Shown here: one piece after another, positions 25,686 through 34,294 of the stretch
How the letters are laid out: each line of letters starts with the position of its first letter
How positions within the stretch are numbered: position 1 is the stretch's first letter
DNA from: Geobacter sp. AOG1
GTDB taxonomy: Bacteria > Desulfobacterota > Desulfuromonadia > Geobacterales > Geobacteraceae
Length of the DNA: 64,000 nucleotides
Assembly (NCBI RefSeq): GCF_019972315.1
Contig: NZ_BLIZ01000001.1
Location: 2,703,521-2,767,520 of the forward strand
Direction: 5' to 3'
Translations under genes and position numbers: made by a program
Notes under the pieces: model-generated
Databases searched by the model: none
Seen by the model: only the letters and a program-made list of their open reading frames with translations
Told to the model about the DNA's origin: nothing

Positions 25686-27944
25686 ATGAAAAAGTGCGTA
25701 CTGTTGTATCAGCTGTTTGTTGCCGTACTCGCGATATCGGTGATGGCCATGGCCGGTTGCGGCGGCGGAGGCGGAGGCGGCACGGCCCCAGCCGCCAGTA
25801 CCCAGGTGGTCAGCAAAGGGGCCATTACCAAGCTGGGGAGCATCTTTGTCAACGGGGTCGAATACGATACCACCGGCACCACCGTCACCATGGAAAATCC
25901 TGATGATTCCGCTGGCGGTCTTAAAGTCGGCATGGTCGTGACCGTCAAGGGGACATTAAGTGACAGTACCCACGCCAAGGCGACCAGCGTCACGTTTGCC
26001 GATAACCTGACGGGACCGATAGCTTCCTTTGATGGAACTGCCGGCACCATGACGGTTCTGGGGCAGACGGTCAAATTCGATTCGTCGACCGTCTTCGACA
26101 ACTTCCCGACACAGGGGACAAGCAGTGTCCTCCCGGGGCAGATGGTCCAGGTGAGCGGGTTTACCAATGCGGACGGCTCAATTCAGGCGACCCGCATCGA
26201 GCGTCATACGCCCGATTGGACGCAGACGACGACCGTTGAACTGAAGGGGACCATAGGCACCATGAATGGGGCTGTATTTACCATTGGGGGGATGACTGTC
26301 GATGCTACCGGTCTGACCCTGCCGGCCGGAACCGTGGCAGGCTCGTTCGTTAAGGCCGAGGGGAAACTGTTGGCGTTTAGCAGTACAACCCTCAAGGCGA
26401 CAAGCGTCTCATCATACAATGATGGGATCGAGACCGAGGGGGGGACCAGGAATCATATGGATGTGGAAGGGTACGTCCGGAACCTTTCGGGCACCACGTT
26501 CATGGTGGGTGGCACACTCGTCAACGCAGGGACTCTTTCCCTTGCCGGGATTGCCAACGGTGTGAAGGTGGAAGTGGAAGGCGTGTTCGCCAACGGTGTC
26601 CTGATCGCGAGTAAAATAACCATCGAGGGTGCCGTCGTCCCGACGACCGTTCCCGCCGCCCCTGTCGTCAGTGCCGTCGCCGGCATGAACCAGGTGACTG
26701 TCTCCTGGAATGGCGTCAGCGGAGCGACATCGTACAACATCTACTGGTCGACGACTGCAGGGGTAACCCCGGCCACAGGGACCAAAATAGCCAATGCAAC
26801 TTCTCCCTACGTGCAGACAGGGCTGACCGCCGGCACCACCTATTATTACGTGGTGACAGCGGTAAACAGCGTTGGCGAGAGCGCTCCGTCGGCCCAGGTT
26901 TCTGCGATACCGACCAGTGCTCCGACCGTACCGGCGGCTCCCATCGGAGTGTCAGCTGTCGGCGGGGCCAACCAGGTGACTGTCTCCTGGGCTGCCGTTG
27001 CCGGTGCGACATCATATAATATTTACTGGTCAACGACCTCGGGAGTGACCCCTGCTACGGGAACCAAAATAACCGGTGCTGCGTCCCCCTATGTACAGAC
27101 CGGCCTGACCGCTGCTACTGCATACTACTATGTCGTCACAGCAGTTAATGCCGCCGGAGAAAGCGCTCCCTCGGCCCAGGTTTCGGCGACCACAGCTTCA
27201 GCCGCGGTGTTGCCGGCGCCGACCGGGGTAACCGCCGTCGGCGGTACCGGCCAAGTGACCATTACCTGGAGTCCCGTCACCGGCGCGACCTCGTACAACA
27301 TCTACTGGTCAACGACCACAGGGGTAACTCCTCTTACCGGTACACTGATTGCCAACGCAACCTCTCCCTATATGCAAACGGGACGGACTGCATCGACAAC
27401 GTACTACTACGTCGTTACGGCGGTTAACGCCGCCGGCGAAAGCGCCCCCTCCGCCCAGGCTTCGGCAACCACTGCCGCAGCGCCTCAGCCGCCGGCCGCG
27501 CCGACAGGTGTCACTGCTGTGGGAGGAACAAACCAGGTGACCGTTTCCTGGGCTGTAGTCACCGGTGCAACATCATATAATATCTACTGGTCAACCACAT
27601 CGGGAGTAACTCCCGCTACGGGAACCAAAATAACCGGTGTTACGTCACCCTATATCCAGACCGGTCTTGCCGCATCGACCACTTACTATTACGTGGTTAC
27701 AGCCGTGAATGCTGTCGGTGAAAGTGCACCGTCGGCCCAGGTTTCGGCTACGACTGCTGCACCGGCCCTGGATGGACTGACCCTGTATAACACAAACTGT
27801 TCAGGCTGCCATGGACCGCCATCCGCGCTGCCGGGCAGGACCGCAGCCCAGATACAGGCTGCGATCAACTCTAATATCGGTGGGATGGGATTCCTGTCAT
27901 TTCTGACTCCTGCCCAGATCCAGGCGATTGCCAGCATCCTCTGA
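25686..27944 (+). CDS. Large lipoprotein: DUF5666-like regions, four fibronectin III repeats, C-terminal cytochrome c
   Basis: About 752 residues. The start follows AAGGAGG and a lipoprotein signal ends MAGC, followed by a poly-Gly run, so it should be anchored by a lipidated Cys. Residues ~35-320 contain several beta-rich units typical of DUF5666 (GAITKLGSIFVNGVEYDT; GTIGTMNGAVFTIGG). Four fibronectin type III repeats of about 90 residues follow, each with VTVSW..V.GATSYNIYWSTT and TYYYVVTAVN..GESAPSAQ. The last ~55 residues contain one haem motif, CSGCH, with GGMGF as possible distal Met. It looks like a surface-exposed electron-transfer or adhesion protein with a terminal haem on a long stalk. 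Confidence 0.85.
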   Translation: MKKCVLLYQLFVAVLAISVMAMAGCGGGGGGGTAPAASTQVVSKGAITKLGSIFVNGVEYDTTGTTVTMENPDDSAGGLKVGMVVTVKGTLSDSTHAKATSVTFADNLTGPIASFDGTAGTMTVLGQTVKFDSSTVFDNFPTQGTSSVLPGQMVQVSGFTNADGSIQATRIERHTPDWTQTTTVELKGTIGTMNGAVFTIGGMTVDATGLTLPAGTVAGSFVKAEGKLLAFSSTTLKATSVSSYNDGIETEGGTRNHMDVEGYVRNLSGTTFMVGGTLVNAGTLSLAGIANGVKVEVEGVFANGVLIASKITIEGAVVPTTVPAAPVVSAVAGMNQVTVSWNGVSGATSYNIYWSTTAGVTPATGTKIANATSPYVQTGLTAGTTYYYVVTAVNSVGESAPSAQVSAIPTSAPTVPAAPIGVSAVGGANQVTVSWAAVAGATSYNIYWSTTSGVTPATGTKITGAASPYVQTGLTAATAYYYVVTAVNAAGESAPSAQVSATTASAAVLPAPTGVTAVGGTGQVTITWSPVTGATSYNIYWSTTTGVTPLTGTLIANATSPYMQTGRTASTTYYYVVTAVNAAGESAPSAQASATTAAAPQPPAAPTGVTAVGGTNQVTVSWAVVTGATSYNIYWSTTSGVTPATGTKITGVTSPYIQTGLAASTTYYYVVTAVNAVGESAPSAQVSATTAAPALDGLTLYNTNCSGCHGPPSALPGRTAAQIQAAINSNIGGMGFLSFLTPAQIQAIASIL

Positions 27945-27964
27945 TCTCCTCCGTCTGCATTACA

Positions 27965-28001
27965 CTGCCGGAAGCGGGTCCTCCCAGGCCCCTTCCGGCA
28001 G
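27965..28001 (+). terminator. Hairpin after the FN3/cytochrome lipoprotein
   Basis: CTGCCGGAAG at 27965-27974 pairs perfectly with CTTCCGGCAG at 27992-28001, followed by CATCTTTATT. The T-run is interrupted, so termination may be partial. The bases from 28002 to 28215 are AT-rich and carry no gene that I can see; TTGAAA-17-TAAGGT at 28154-28182 is a weak promoter candidate for the riboswitch transcript. Confidence 0.65.
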
Positions 28002-28215
28002 CATCTTTATTGTCCATCCCACCTCTTAACTTTCCTCCGACTTCATTACCCGACGCTCGTTTGTAACGCGAAGCCTGCCTGGCGACGGTAACCTGTTGCA
28101 GTGGCAGATTCATATAGAATCTGTTTTATTAGTGTTATTCAAATGTTTTTTTCTTGAAATTATTTTGTGGAACGAGTAAGGTAGCACTACTTACATTGTC
28201 TACAAAATCATCACT

Positions 28216-28302
28216 AGATACACGATAATACTAAACTATCCGCGAGGATAGGGCGGAAAGCCCACAGGGTCTCACCGAGACAGCCGGGTTACCGAAATAT
28301 CT
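28216..28302 (+). ncRNA. GEMM-I (class Ib) cyclic dinucleotide riboswitch aptamer, predicted 3',3'-cGAMP type
   Basis: The segment aligns base for base in its core with the GEMM-I aptamer. P1 is AGATA (28216-28220) with TATCT (28298-28302). The CACG element at 28221-28224 is followed by P2 with a GCGA tetraloop (TATCC-GCGA-GGATA, 28237-28250), then GGGCGGAAAGCC with the intercalating A at 28257. P3 is GTCTC-ACC-GAGAC, then the CCGGGTTACCGA segment containing the ligand-contacting C near 28292. The position equivalent to G20 of the c-di-GMP riboswitch Vc2 is A (28230). That change is known from Geobacter GEMM-Ib riboswitches that prefer cyclic AMP-GMP. The downstream gene is a cytochrome, the usual target of that class. 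Confidence 0.92.
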
Positions 28303-28331
28303 CAAACCAGATGTTCGGACCCGGCTTTTTT
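28283..28331 (+). terminator. Riboswitch expression platform: intrinsic terminator competing with aptamer
   Basis: GCCGGGT (28283-28289) and CCGAA (28292-28296) pair with TTCGG (28314-28318) and ACCCGGC (28319-28325), followed by six T at 28326-28331. The 5' arm is the 3' part of the aptamer, so ligand-stabilised P1 would prevent this stem. That makes it a transcriptional ON switch for the cytochrome gene at 28364. Confidence 0.9.
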
Positions 28332-28363
28332 GTGTCCGCTATCTGCGAGAAAAAGGAGAAAAA

Positions 28364-29644
28364 ATGAGGAAGATAGCAGCGTTTTTTTGTTTTTCGTTCG
28401 CCCTTGCCGCATTGTTTACCTGGATTCCGAAAGCCGATGCGACGTCCACCCTGTATTCCACCAACTGCTCAGGGTGCCATGGTACGACACCTACTACCTG
28501 CGCGGGGTGTCATGCACACGGTGTCCACTCAAGCAGCGCAAAAACCGGAATCAACCTGACCGGCGTGACAAACAAGACAACCTATGCCCCCGGAGAGACG
28601 GTAAGCGTCACCATCAACGGCGGCTACCGTTCCGGATGGGTGCGCGCGATTCTCTATGATCAAAACATGGTAGAGAAGGCACGAAGCACCGGACCTACCG
28701 GAGAAGGCGGTGGCGCAAGTTTCCCGATTACCCTGACTGCCCCGGCGCCGACGACGCCCGGTACCTATACCTGGAACGTCTCCTGGTACGGCAATCAGTA
28801 TGACATTGCCACTGCCACCTTCGGCTCCCGCTGGACCCCCGATGCAAACAACCCTGACCACGGACAAGAGATCGTCAGCACCAACGCCTTTACCGTAGGC
28901 ACAGTGATTACTCCTGCAAAGATCGGGGTCTTCAACAATGGAACATGGTTCCTCGATGGGAATGGCAATGGCGCGTGGGACGGCTCGACCACTGATCGGC
29001 AACTGGTCTTCGGCTTCCCTGGTGCGATTCCGGTAACAGGCGACTGGAACGGGAGCGGCACTTCCAAAATCGGCGTTTTCGACAAGGGGACATGGTATCT
29101 CGACCTGAACGGCAATGGTGTCTGGGATGGCGCGCCGTCTGACAAAAACATTATTTTCGGCGCCGGACTCGCCGGGGCGGTTCCCGTAACCGGCGACTGG
29201 ACCGGAACCGGTACCACCAAGGTCGGCGTGTATGTTAACGGTAAATGGTACCTCGATCTTAACGGCAATGGTGTCTGGGACGGTGAAACGGTTGACGGAC
29301 TCTATACCTTCGGGGATGGTCTCGCGGGTGCCGTTCCCGTAACCGGCGACTGGACCGGAGATGGCACGACAAAGATCGGCGTGTATGTGAACGGCGTCTG
29401 GTACCTCGATTATAACAACAACAAGGTATGGGACGGCCCCTCTGCTGACCGTCAGTACTACTTCGGCTTTAATGGAGCGTTGCCGGTGACAGGCGACTGG
29501 AACGCGGACGGCAAAACGGAGATCGGTACCTTCAACAACGGGGTATGGTATCTTGACCTGAATGGCGACGGTACCTGGAATGGAACGCCGACCGACGTCA
29601 CTTACAGCTTCGGTACCGGAACTCCGGTAGCGGGGAAATGGTAA
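28364..29644 (+). CDS. Secreted di-haem protein with five-repeat C-terminal module, riboswitch controlled
   Basis: A 426-residue secreted protein; signal peptide MRKIAAFFCFSFALAA..ADA. Two haem motifs sit close together near residues 35 and 48 (CSGCH and CAGCH, then HAHGVH). A beta-sandwich-like domain of ~110 residues follows (TYAPGETVSVTI, GGYRSGWVRAILYD, GTYTWNVSWYG), vaguely like reeler-type domains. From about residue 186 (28919-29641) there are five tandem repeats of ~48 residues with K.GV...G.WYLD.NGNG.WDG and VPVTGDW.G.GT. The last repeat ends in GKW, as in one multicopper oxidase of this window. AAGGAG precedes the ATG. It probably acts outside the cell in electron transfer; transcription depends on the riboswitch upstream. 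Confidence 0.88.
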   Translation: MRKIAAFFCFSFALAALFTWIPKADATSTLYSTNCSGCHGTTPTTCAGCHAHGVHSSSAKTGINLTGVTNKTTYAPGETVSVTINGGYRSGWVRAILYDQNMVEKARSTGPTGEGGGASFPITLTAPAPTTPGTYTWNVSWYGNQYDIATATFGSRWTPDANNPDHGQEIVSTNAFTVGTVITPAKIGVFNNGTWFLDGNGNGAWDGSTTDRQLVFGFPGAIPVTGDWNGSGTSKIGVFDKGTWYLDLNGNGVWDGAPSDKNIIFGAGLAGAVPVTGDWTGTGTTKVGVYVNGKWYLDLNGNGVWDGETVDGLYTFGDGLAGAVPVTGDWTGDGTTKIGVYVNGVWYLDYNNNKVWDGPSADRQYYFGFNGALPVTGDWNADGKTEIGTFNNGVWYLDLNGDGTWNGTPTDVTYSFGTGTPVAGKW

Positions 29645-29679
29645 GCTTTAGTTGAATAGTTGAAAACTGCTTAACAAGT

Positions 29680-29716
29680 ACAGGGTGTGTTGCGTTTGCA
29701 GCACACCCTGTTTTTT
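29680..29716 (+). terminator. Strong intrinsic terminator
   Basis: CAGGGTGTG with an inner TGC pairs with GCA and CACACCCTG (29681-29710), around a GTTT loop, followed by TTTTTT at 29711-29716. It ends the riboswitch-cytochrome transcript; the next gene is convergent. Confidence 0.92.
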
Positions 29717-29768
29717 ATGTAGTACTAAAACTCTGCTCCGTTAGTCCTCCGGGCAGGTCGTCTTAATT

Positions 29769-31400
29769 TCAGTACCGGTAGCGGAGTTCGAACTTCGCCA
29801 GATGATTTGTACGATCCTGGTTCCCCACCAGGTCCATATTATCGATGTGTTCCACCCCGTACATCATCTGGGCGTCAAAATCGCCGTACACCGGCACTGT
29901 CCAGAATACTCTCCCCGCGTTCTTCCTCTCCACTGCCTGCCCGGGTAGCAGGCCGAATGTGCCGCGTTCCGTGAAGAAATATTCAAGTGCCACGTTGTTC
30001 CTCGCATCGAACCAGTGGGCGTAGCGGAAGAAATAATCTTCAACAGCACCCCCCTGTGAGTGACCGAAGGTCATGTTGTGGTAGAGAAACCCTTCCGGAA
30101 ACTTGTTCTTGTCGCTCCAATAGAGGATATTGTTACCTCTGAAATATTCGAAACGGAATTCGTTCCTGCCGTCTGCCGTCAGCATGGGGATATGGACGCC
30201 GGCAAGGTAGCTCTCCACGATGGGCCAGAACGTAGCGGCATCGCAACCGGAAAGCTCTCCGTACAGTTCGGTGTTGCGCAGCCACGGAATGCGGTAACGG
30301 GCCTCGAAACCGGCATTAGCCTTCGAATTATCCGAAGACGTTCCACCCACGAGCCCTTTCATCCAGGCAGACAGGCTGTTATCCGTACCGGGTCCCCCCT
30401 GCATCCTCCCCAGATTCAATCCGATTTCAAAGTTCTCAGTCGGCTTCATACTGAGCTTCAGGGCATAGAACCACGGCTGATGTTCCTGCCCGTCGACAAA
30501 AGTTCTGTCCAGCCGTGAAAAAATGAAAGCATACTTCATGTCTCCGAGCCACGACAGCCAGTCGACGCGAAACGGCTCGGGGCTCGACAATTTTACGAAA
30601 TCGAGGTTACGGGCATTATTGGTCAGGGTTATCGCCCCCCGGTATCCCAACCCCAGCCAGTTTTCGTCCCTCCCCACTTCCAGTTCCAGGCTTTGCCCCC
30701 CCACCTTGAGGTATCCCCGGTTGAGCCTCAGAGTTGCATCGGACCGGGTAATCAGCAACGATGGCTCCAGGAGCGCCGCCATCTTGTCCAGCACATACCC
30801 CTCGGCAGCCCACCGCACCTCACCGTTGTTCCCTTTGCGGTAGACGACGCCATCGTTGTTCTCGAAAAGTGGCGTGCCTTCCGTGCCATGGAGCTGGACA
30901 GGGGAAGGGTAGGGGTATGCTGGCCGCAGACCCTGGCCGATGCCGAATACACCGTCGTTTCCGGGGTCATGGACCTGCCGCTCATAACTGCGTGGTTTGC
31001 CGTCGAGATAGACGTAGCGGAGAAGGACAGATGACGCGGGGTTGAAATCGAACAGCGGAGCTTCTTTCGCGGGTTCCTGCTTCAGGGCCACCTCGCGCTT
31101 GAGCAGTTCCCGTCCCCTCTCAATCAGGTCGACGGCGAAAACCGGTGCGTCACCATGCGCCTGAACATTCCCTTCGGCTTCCAGAAGGAGTCGCGTGGCT
31201 TCGGCCTTCGAATAGGGCTTGATTCCCCTGACATCCGAGTGAATCAGTCCCATGCCGGCCAGCTTGTCCAGATAAGCATAGAGTGGGCTGTCCAGGGAAA
31301 TATTGGTAGAAGAAAGGGCGGCACAATCATCGATGCAGCAGGCAGTTGTAATTATGGCCACGGTCAATGCGATAATCAGTGGTTGGCGAAGGTAACTCAT
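29769..31400 (-). CDS. wzi: Capsule assembly Wzi family outer membrane protein
   Basis: A 543-residue protein with a hydrophobic leader. The N-terminal part has the conserved SPLYAYLDKLAGMGLIHSD..GIKPYSKAEA segment of Wzi-type proteins, followed by a beta-barrel with many aromatic strands ending in FELRYRY, a typical C-terminal beta-barrel strand. Wzi proteins bind exported polysaccharide at the outer membrane and hold it on the surface. It is the last gene of the minus-strand polysaccharide locus, so it may attach that polymer. Confidence 0.88.
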   Translation of the reverse strand: MSYLRQPLIIALTVAIITTACCIDDCAALSSTNISLDSPLYAYLDKLAGMGLIHSDVRGIKPYSKAEATRLLLEAEGNVQAHGDAPVFAVDLIERGRELLKREVALKQEPAKEAPLFDFNPASSVLLRYVYLDGKPRSYERQVHDPGNDGVFGIGQGLRPAYPYPSPVQLHGTEGTPLFENNDGVVYRKGNNGEVRWAAEGYVLDKMAALLEPSLLITRSDATLRLNRGYLKVGGQSLELEVGRDENWLGLGYRGAITLTNNARNLDFVKLSSPEPFRVDWLSWLGDMKYAFIFSRLDRTFVDGQEHQPWFYALKLSMKPTENFEIGLNLGRMQGGPGTDNSLSAWMKGLVGGTSSDNSKANAGFEARYRIPWLRNTELYGELSGCDAATFWPIVESYLAGVHIPMLTADGRNEFRFEYFRGNNILYWSDKNKFPEGFLYHNMTFGHSQGGAVEDYFFRYAHWFDARNNVALEYFFTERGTFGLLPGQAVERKNAGRVFWTVPVYGDFDAQMMYGVEHIDNMDLVGNQDRTNHLAKFELRYRY

Positions 31401-31464
31401 GCAATTCCTTCCTCATGGCCCTTAAGGCTGAGATATGTCTACGTTGACCAGAGTCGTGTACATC

Positions 31465-32238
31465 TCAAAAAAATTTCCAGCCCCACTTGTTGAAATACAC
31501 AATAGCACTTCGTATGTGGACCAATGTCATTTCCATGCTTTTGTATGAAGCCCGTTCCCATAAGTGAGTTATGGCGGTCTTGGGATAGTAGACGGTCCGG
31601 TAGCCGGCCTGTTGGATCTTTCTACTTAAATCCGCATCCTCCAAATACATGAAGTATCGGTCATCGAAACCGCCAACCGCCTCAAGTGCCTCGGTACGAC
31701 AGAACATGAAACTGCCGGATAGGAACTCTACCTCACAAATTTCCTCATAACCCACATCTTTCATCTCGTAGCGATCAAGTCTGCGCCGCACGAAGCGATG
31801 CATCGCCTGAGGTATGAAGCGACGGGCAACTAGGTCAAACACATTGGGATACCTTTTGTTCAAAAACTGAATCGTTCCATCTTCGTTCAATATCTTGGGA
31901 CAGACGATACCTATGTCCGGATTCTGGTCCATGAAAGAAAAGAGTGATTCTATGGCTGTAGATGGGGCTATGACATCCGGATTAATTACAACGTGATATC
32001 TGCTTTCGGAACATTCTTGAATCGCCTTGTTATGCCCTCGACCATAACCTGCGTTACAACCATAAAAATGGTATTTAACCGGCAAGTCGTTTACATAATG
32101 CTTCAGCTCTTGCGTTGGTGAGTTATCCACAATGTGAAGTTCAATATCCAATGAGCACGACAATATACTCTCTACTGCTCTTCTGAGCATGTCAGGCCGG
32201 TTGTTATAAACAACAATTGAAGCTGTGCAGTCGAGCAT
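31465..32238 (-). CDS. Family 2 glycosyltransferase
   Basis: About 257 residues, a GT-A fold inverting glycosyltransferase of the rhamnosyltransferase type. It opens TASIVVYNNRPDMLRRAVESIL, has NAGYGRGHNKAI, the metal-binding region reading NPDV, and FLSGSFMFCRTEALEAVGGFDDRYFMYLEDADLSRKI, the acceptor/nucleotide signature of this group. I use the start at 32238, preceded by TGGGGA. It would add a sugar, probably rhamnose or similar, to the lipid-linked repeat unit. Confidence 0.88.
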   Translation of the reverse strand: MLDCTASIVVYNNRPDMLRRAVESILSCSLDIELHIVDNSPTQELKHYVNDLPVKYHFYGCNAGYGRGHNKAIQECSESRYHVVINPDVIAPSTAIESLFSFMDQNPDIGIVCPKILNEDGTIQFLNKRYPNVFDLVARRFIPQAMHRFVRRRLDRYEMKDVGYEEICEVEFLSGSFMFCRTEALEAVGGFDDRYFMYLEDADLSRKIQQAGYRTVYYPKTAITHLWERASYKSMEMTLVHIRSAIVYFNKWGWKFF

Positions 32239-32316
32239 TGTATCCCCACTCCGCAATACCATGAATCATTATCATTTTTCCGGAATGCCTTGCGATGGCA
32301 GGCAAGGGAACATGTA

Positions 32317-33075
32317 TCAAAGTGCTGTTTTTTTGAGTCCATCCACGATCAAGGAGTCTATTCTGTCTATATAACTCAGGTCTGAAATAAGCTCTTGCTC
32401 AGGGCACTGTTTATAGCTGTCCGGAATCGATGACGGATCGTTCTTTATATACTGGCCCAACTTGTCGCAGTAACGCAGAGGGATTGGTTCAAACCCGGCG
32501 AATCTGAGCAGTTCTCCAAAGGAATATACCGACCAGCGCGTCTTGTGCTTGCCGGGATCGTTAAATGGCAATTTTGAGTCAGGGAAACCCACATCCTCGG
32601 GCAATTCATACGTTCGCAGGTCCGCATCGGGTACGCATGTCCTGATGACCCCGAACGGCTTGAGGACTCGATAACATTCCTGCATTAAGGATAACGCCTC
32701 ATCGAAGAACAGGTGCTCAAAAAAATGTTCCGAATAGATGAAATCCAGGGAATTGTCATCGAAAGGCAGACGGTCTCCCTTAGTATAATAGAACTCCCTG
32801 AAGTTGGTTGCACTATAGAGATCATTGATCTTTGCATTCCAGTCAGACGTCTTGTTCCTCTTGCCGATTAGCAGTTGAAACGCTTTTGTCATTATGAAGG
32901 ACAAGCTGTTTCTCTTGAAGACCTCACAAAGATAGGAAAGGGTATACCCCCTTGAAGTTACCCTCTCGTTTTCCGGATCACCAAAGTGGAGCCAGCTCTT
33001 ATCAAGGAATATTTTGCGGATTTCCGGTTTTAGATTCTCAAGCCGTGAAGTGCCCAACTGTAACCGGGTGATCAT
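32317..33075 (-). CDS. SAM-dependent methyltransferase (class I)
   Basis: A 252-residue soluble protein. The recognisable part is the second half of the Rossmann core: LPFDDNSLDFIYSEHFFEHLFFDEALSLMQECYRVLKPFGVIR, the post-I to motif III pattern of methyltransferase type 11. A canonical GxGxG motif I is not visible, and the N-terminal sequence (LHFGDPENERVTSRGY) is short, so the nucleotide-binding part is atypical. It probably methylates a sugar or acts in polymer modification. AGGAAAGG precedes the ATG. Confidence 0.78.
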   Translation of the reverse strand: MITRLQLGTSRLENLKPEIRKIFLDKSWLHFGDPENERVTSRGYTLSYLCEVFKRNSLSFIMTKAFQLLIGKRNKTSDWNAKINDLYSATNFREFYYTKGDRLPFDDNSLDFIYSEHFFEHLFFDEALSLMQECYRVLKPFGVIRTCVPDADLRTYELPEDVGFPDSKLPFNDPGKHKTRWSVYSFGELLRFAGFEPIPLRYCDKLGQYIKNDPSSIPDSYKQCPEQELISDLSYIDRIDSLIVDGLKKTAL

Positions 33076-33175
33076 TACACAATCCTTTCCTCACTTGCAA
33101 ATCCCTAAAAGTTGTAACTCTGGCATAGGGATAAAAGAAGCTCTGGTATTCCGGCGATTGATAGTTCAGAACGAA

Positions 33176-34294
33176 TCAAGCATTTGGAGCATTGGCCATC
33201 AGTTTTCCTCCCAACAGCAAATCGAACAACTGCTTCCAGTCTTGGGCAAACGGCTCTTGCACCTCCACCCTGCGATTCCCGTCGTAGACAAGCAACCGGT
33301 CCATGAACCCCTGCATGCAGGCCGCAAGCTGGAGAGAATCATCCGGATCGTAGAATTTCACCTGGTCGAAATCGCCGATCGTTTCGTGGGCATAGGGCAG
33401 ATCAGGCAGCAGCATCGGCTTGTTGAATGCTTTGAACTCACTGATCGGCAGTCCCCATGTTTCCAGCTTGGAGGAAAAGATCAGCGCATCGACCTGTCGA
33501 TACATTGTGATGACTTCGTCTCTCGATTTGAGCCCAACGAAAGAAATCGTCGGAATATCTTTGTAGTTGGCAACGACATGGCGTGCATATTTGTTTTCTT
33601 CTCCATTGACCGTCAAGATAACCTCAAAGTCTGTCCGACCCTGAACATACAGTAGCTTTGCAGCTTCAGCCACTGTCTCGATATTCTTGAAGACCCGGGG
33701 AAAGGCCGGATAGAAAAAAATTGTTTTGGCGTTATTTGCCGGGCAGGAAGGGGCAGATGTAATCTGCTGTGCACTCGGGTACGCTACCACCACATTTCTG
33801 ATACCGTACATCTTTTGAAATGCATCCCTGATCCAATTCTGTTGAACAATAACGAAGGTGTTTTTGCGAATATTTATGCGGTAAAGATACTTATAAAACA
33901 GGCTGAAAAGGGCTACTTGATAACTAAACAAGAAGGAACGAAGTGAAAATGGATAGAACGGAGACGGGTTATGGCAATAAACCGCACGGATGTCGGCGTC
34001 TACATTAGGAGTGATGTCGTGCAATGATAGCCATAGATACGGCTTTAGGCGACGTGATACGAAAAAGAAGTGGATATATTCATAATACAGGCGATAAGCC
34101 CAGTTTTTTCTCGATTTCTTATAGTCCACATATTCAATATTGCATACATTCAGTAAGGATTTATCATGTACCAACGCGATGATTCTATAGTGATCCGACA
34201 TATTTTCAGATAGATATTCGAGGCATTCTTTCAGTATGGTTAAAGGACCGCCTTCAAAAAAATTAACGGCCGACACCACGATGGTTTTTTTCAT
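33176..34294 (-). CDS. Family 4-type glycosyltransferase
   Basis: About 372 residues with a GT-B fold. The N-terminal Rossmann domain starts TIVVSAVNFFEGGPLTILKECLEYL. The C-terminal domain has FVGLKSRDEVITMYRQVDALIFSSKLETWGLPISEFKAFNKPML, where the ExxxxGLP.SE..A signature binds the sugar nucleotide. I chose the ATG at 34294 over the GTG at 34306. Its coding end is AT-rich compared with the flanking genome. It overlaps the end of the acetyltransferase gene by four bases. Confidence 0.87.
   Translation of the reverse strand: MKKTIVVSAVNFFEGGPLTILKECLEYLSENMSDHYRIIALVHDKSLLNVCNIEYVDYKKSRKNWAYRLYYEYIHFFFVSRRLKPYLWLSLHDITPNVDADIRAVYCHNPSPFYPFSLRSFLFSYQVALFSLFYKYLYRINIRKNTFVIVQQNWIRDAFQKMYGIRNVVVAYPSAQQITSAPSCPANNAKTIFFYPAFPRVFKNIETVAEAAKLLYVQGRTDFEVILTVNGEENKYARHVVANYKDIPTISFVGLKSRDEVITMYRQVDALIFSSKLETWGLPISEFKAFNKPMLLPDLPYAHETIGDFDQVKFYDPDDSLQLAACMQGFMDRLLVYDGNRRVEVQEPFAQDWKQLFDLLLGGKLMANAPNA

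Noticed and set aside
28168-28187. Possible sigma54 (-24/-12) promoter before the riboswitch
   Set aside because: GG is present but the GC is not at the required ten-base spacing.
28330-28659. Overlapping 109-residue open frame at the start of the riboswitch-controlled gene
   Set aside because: It begins just after the terminator T-run and lies out of frame in the real gene, with no ribosome site and a composition dominated by Arg and Cys.
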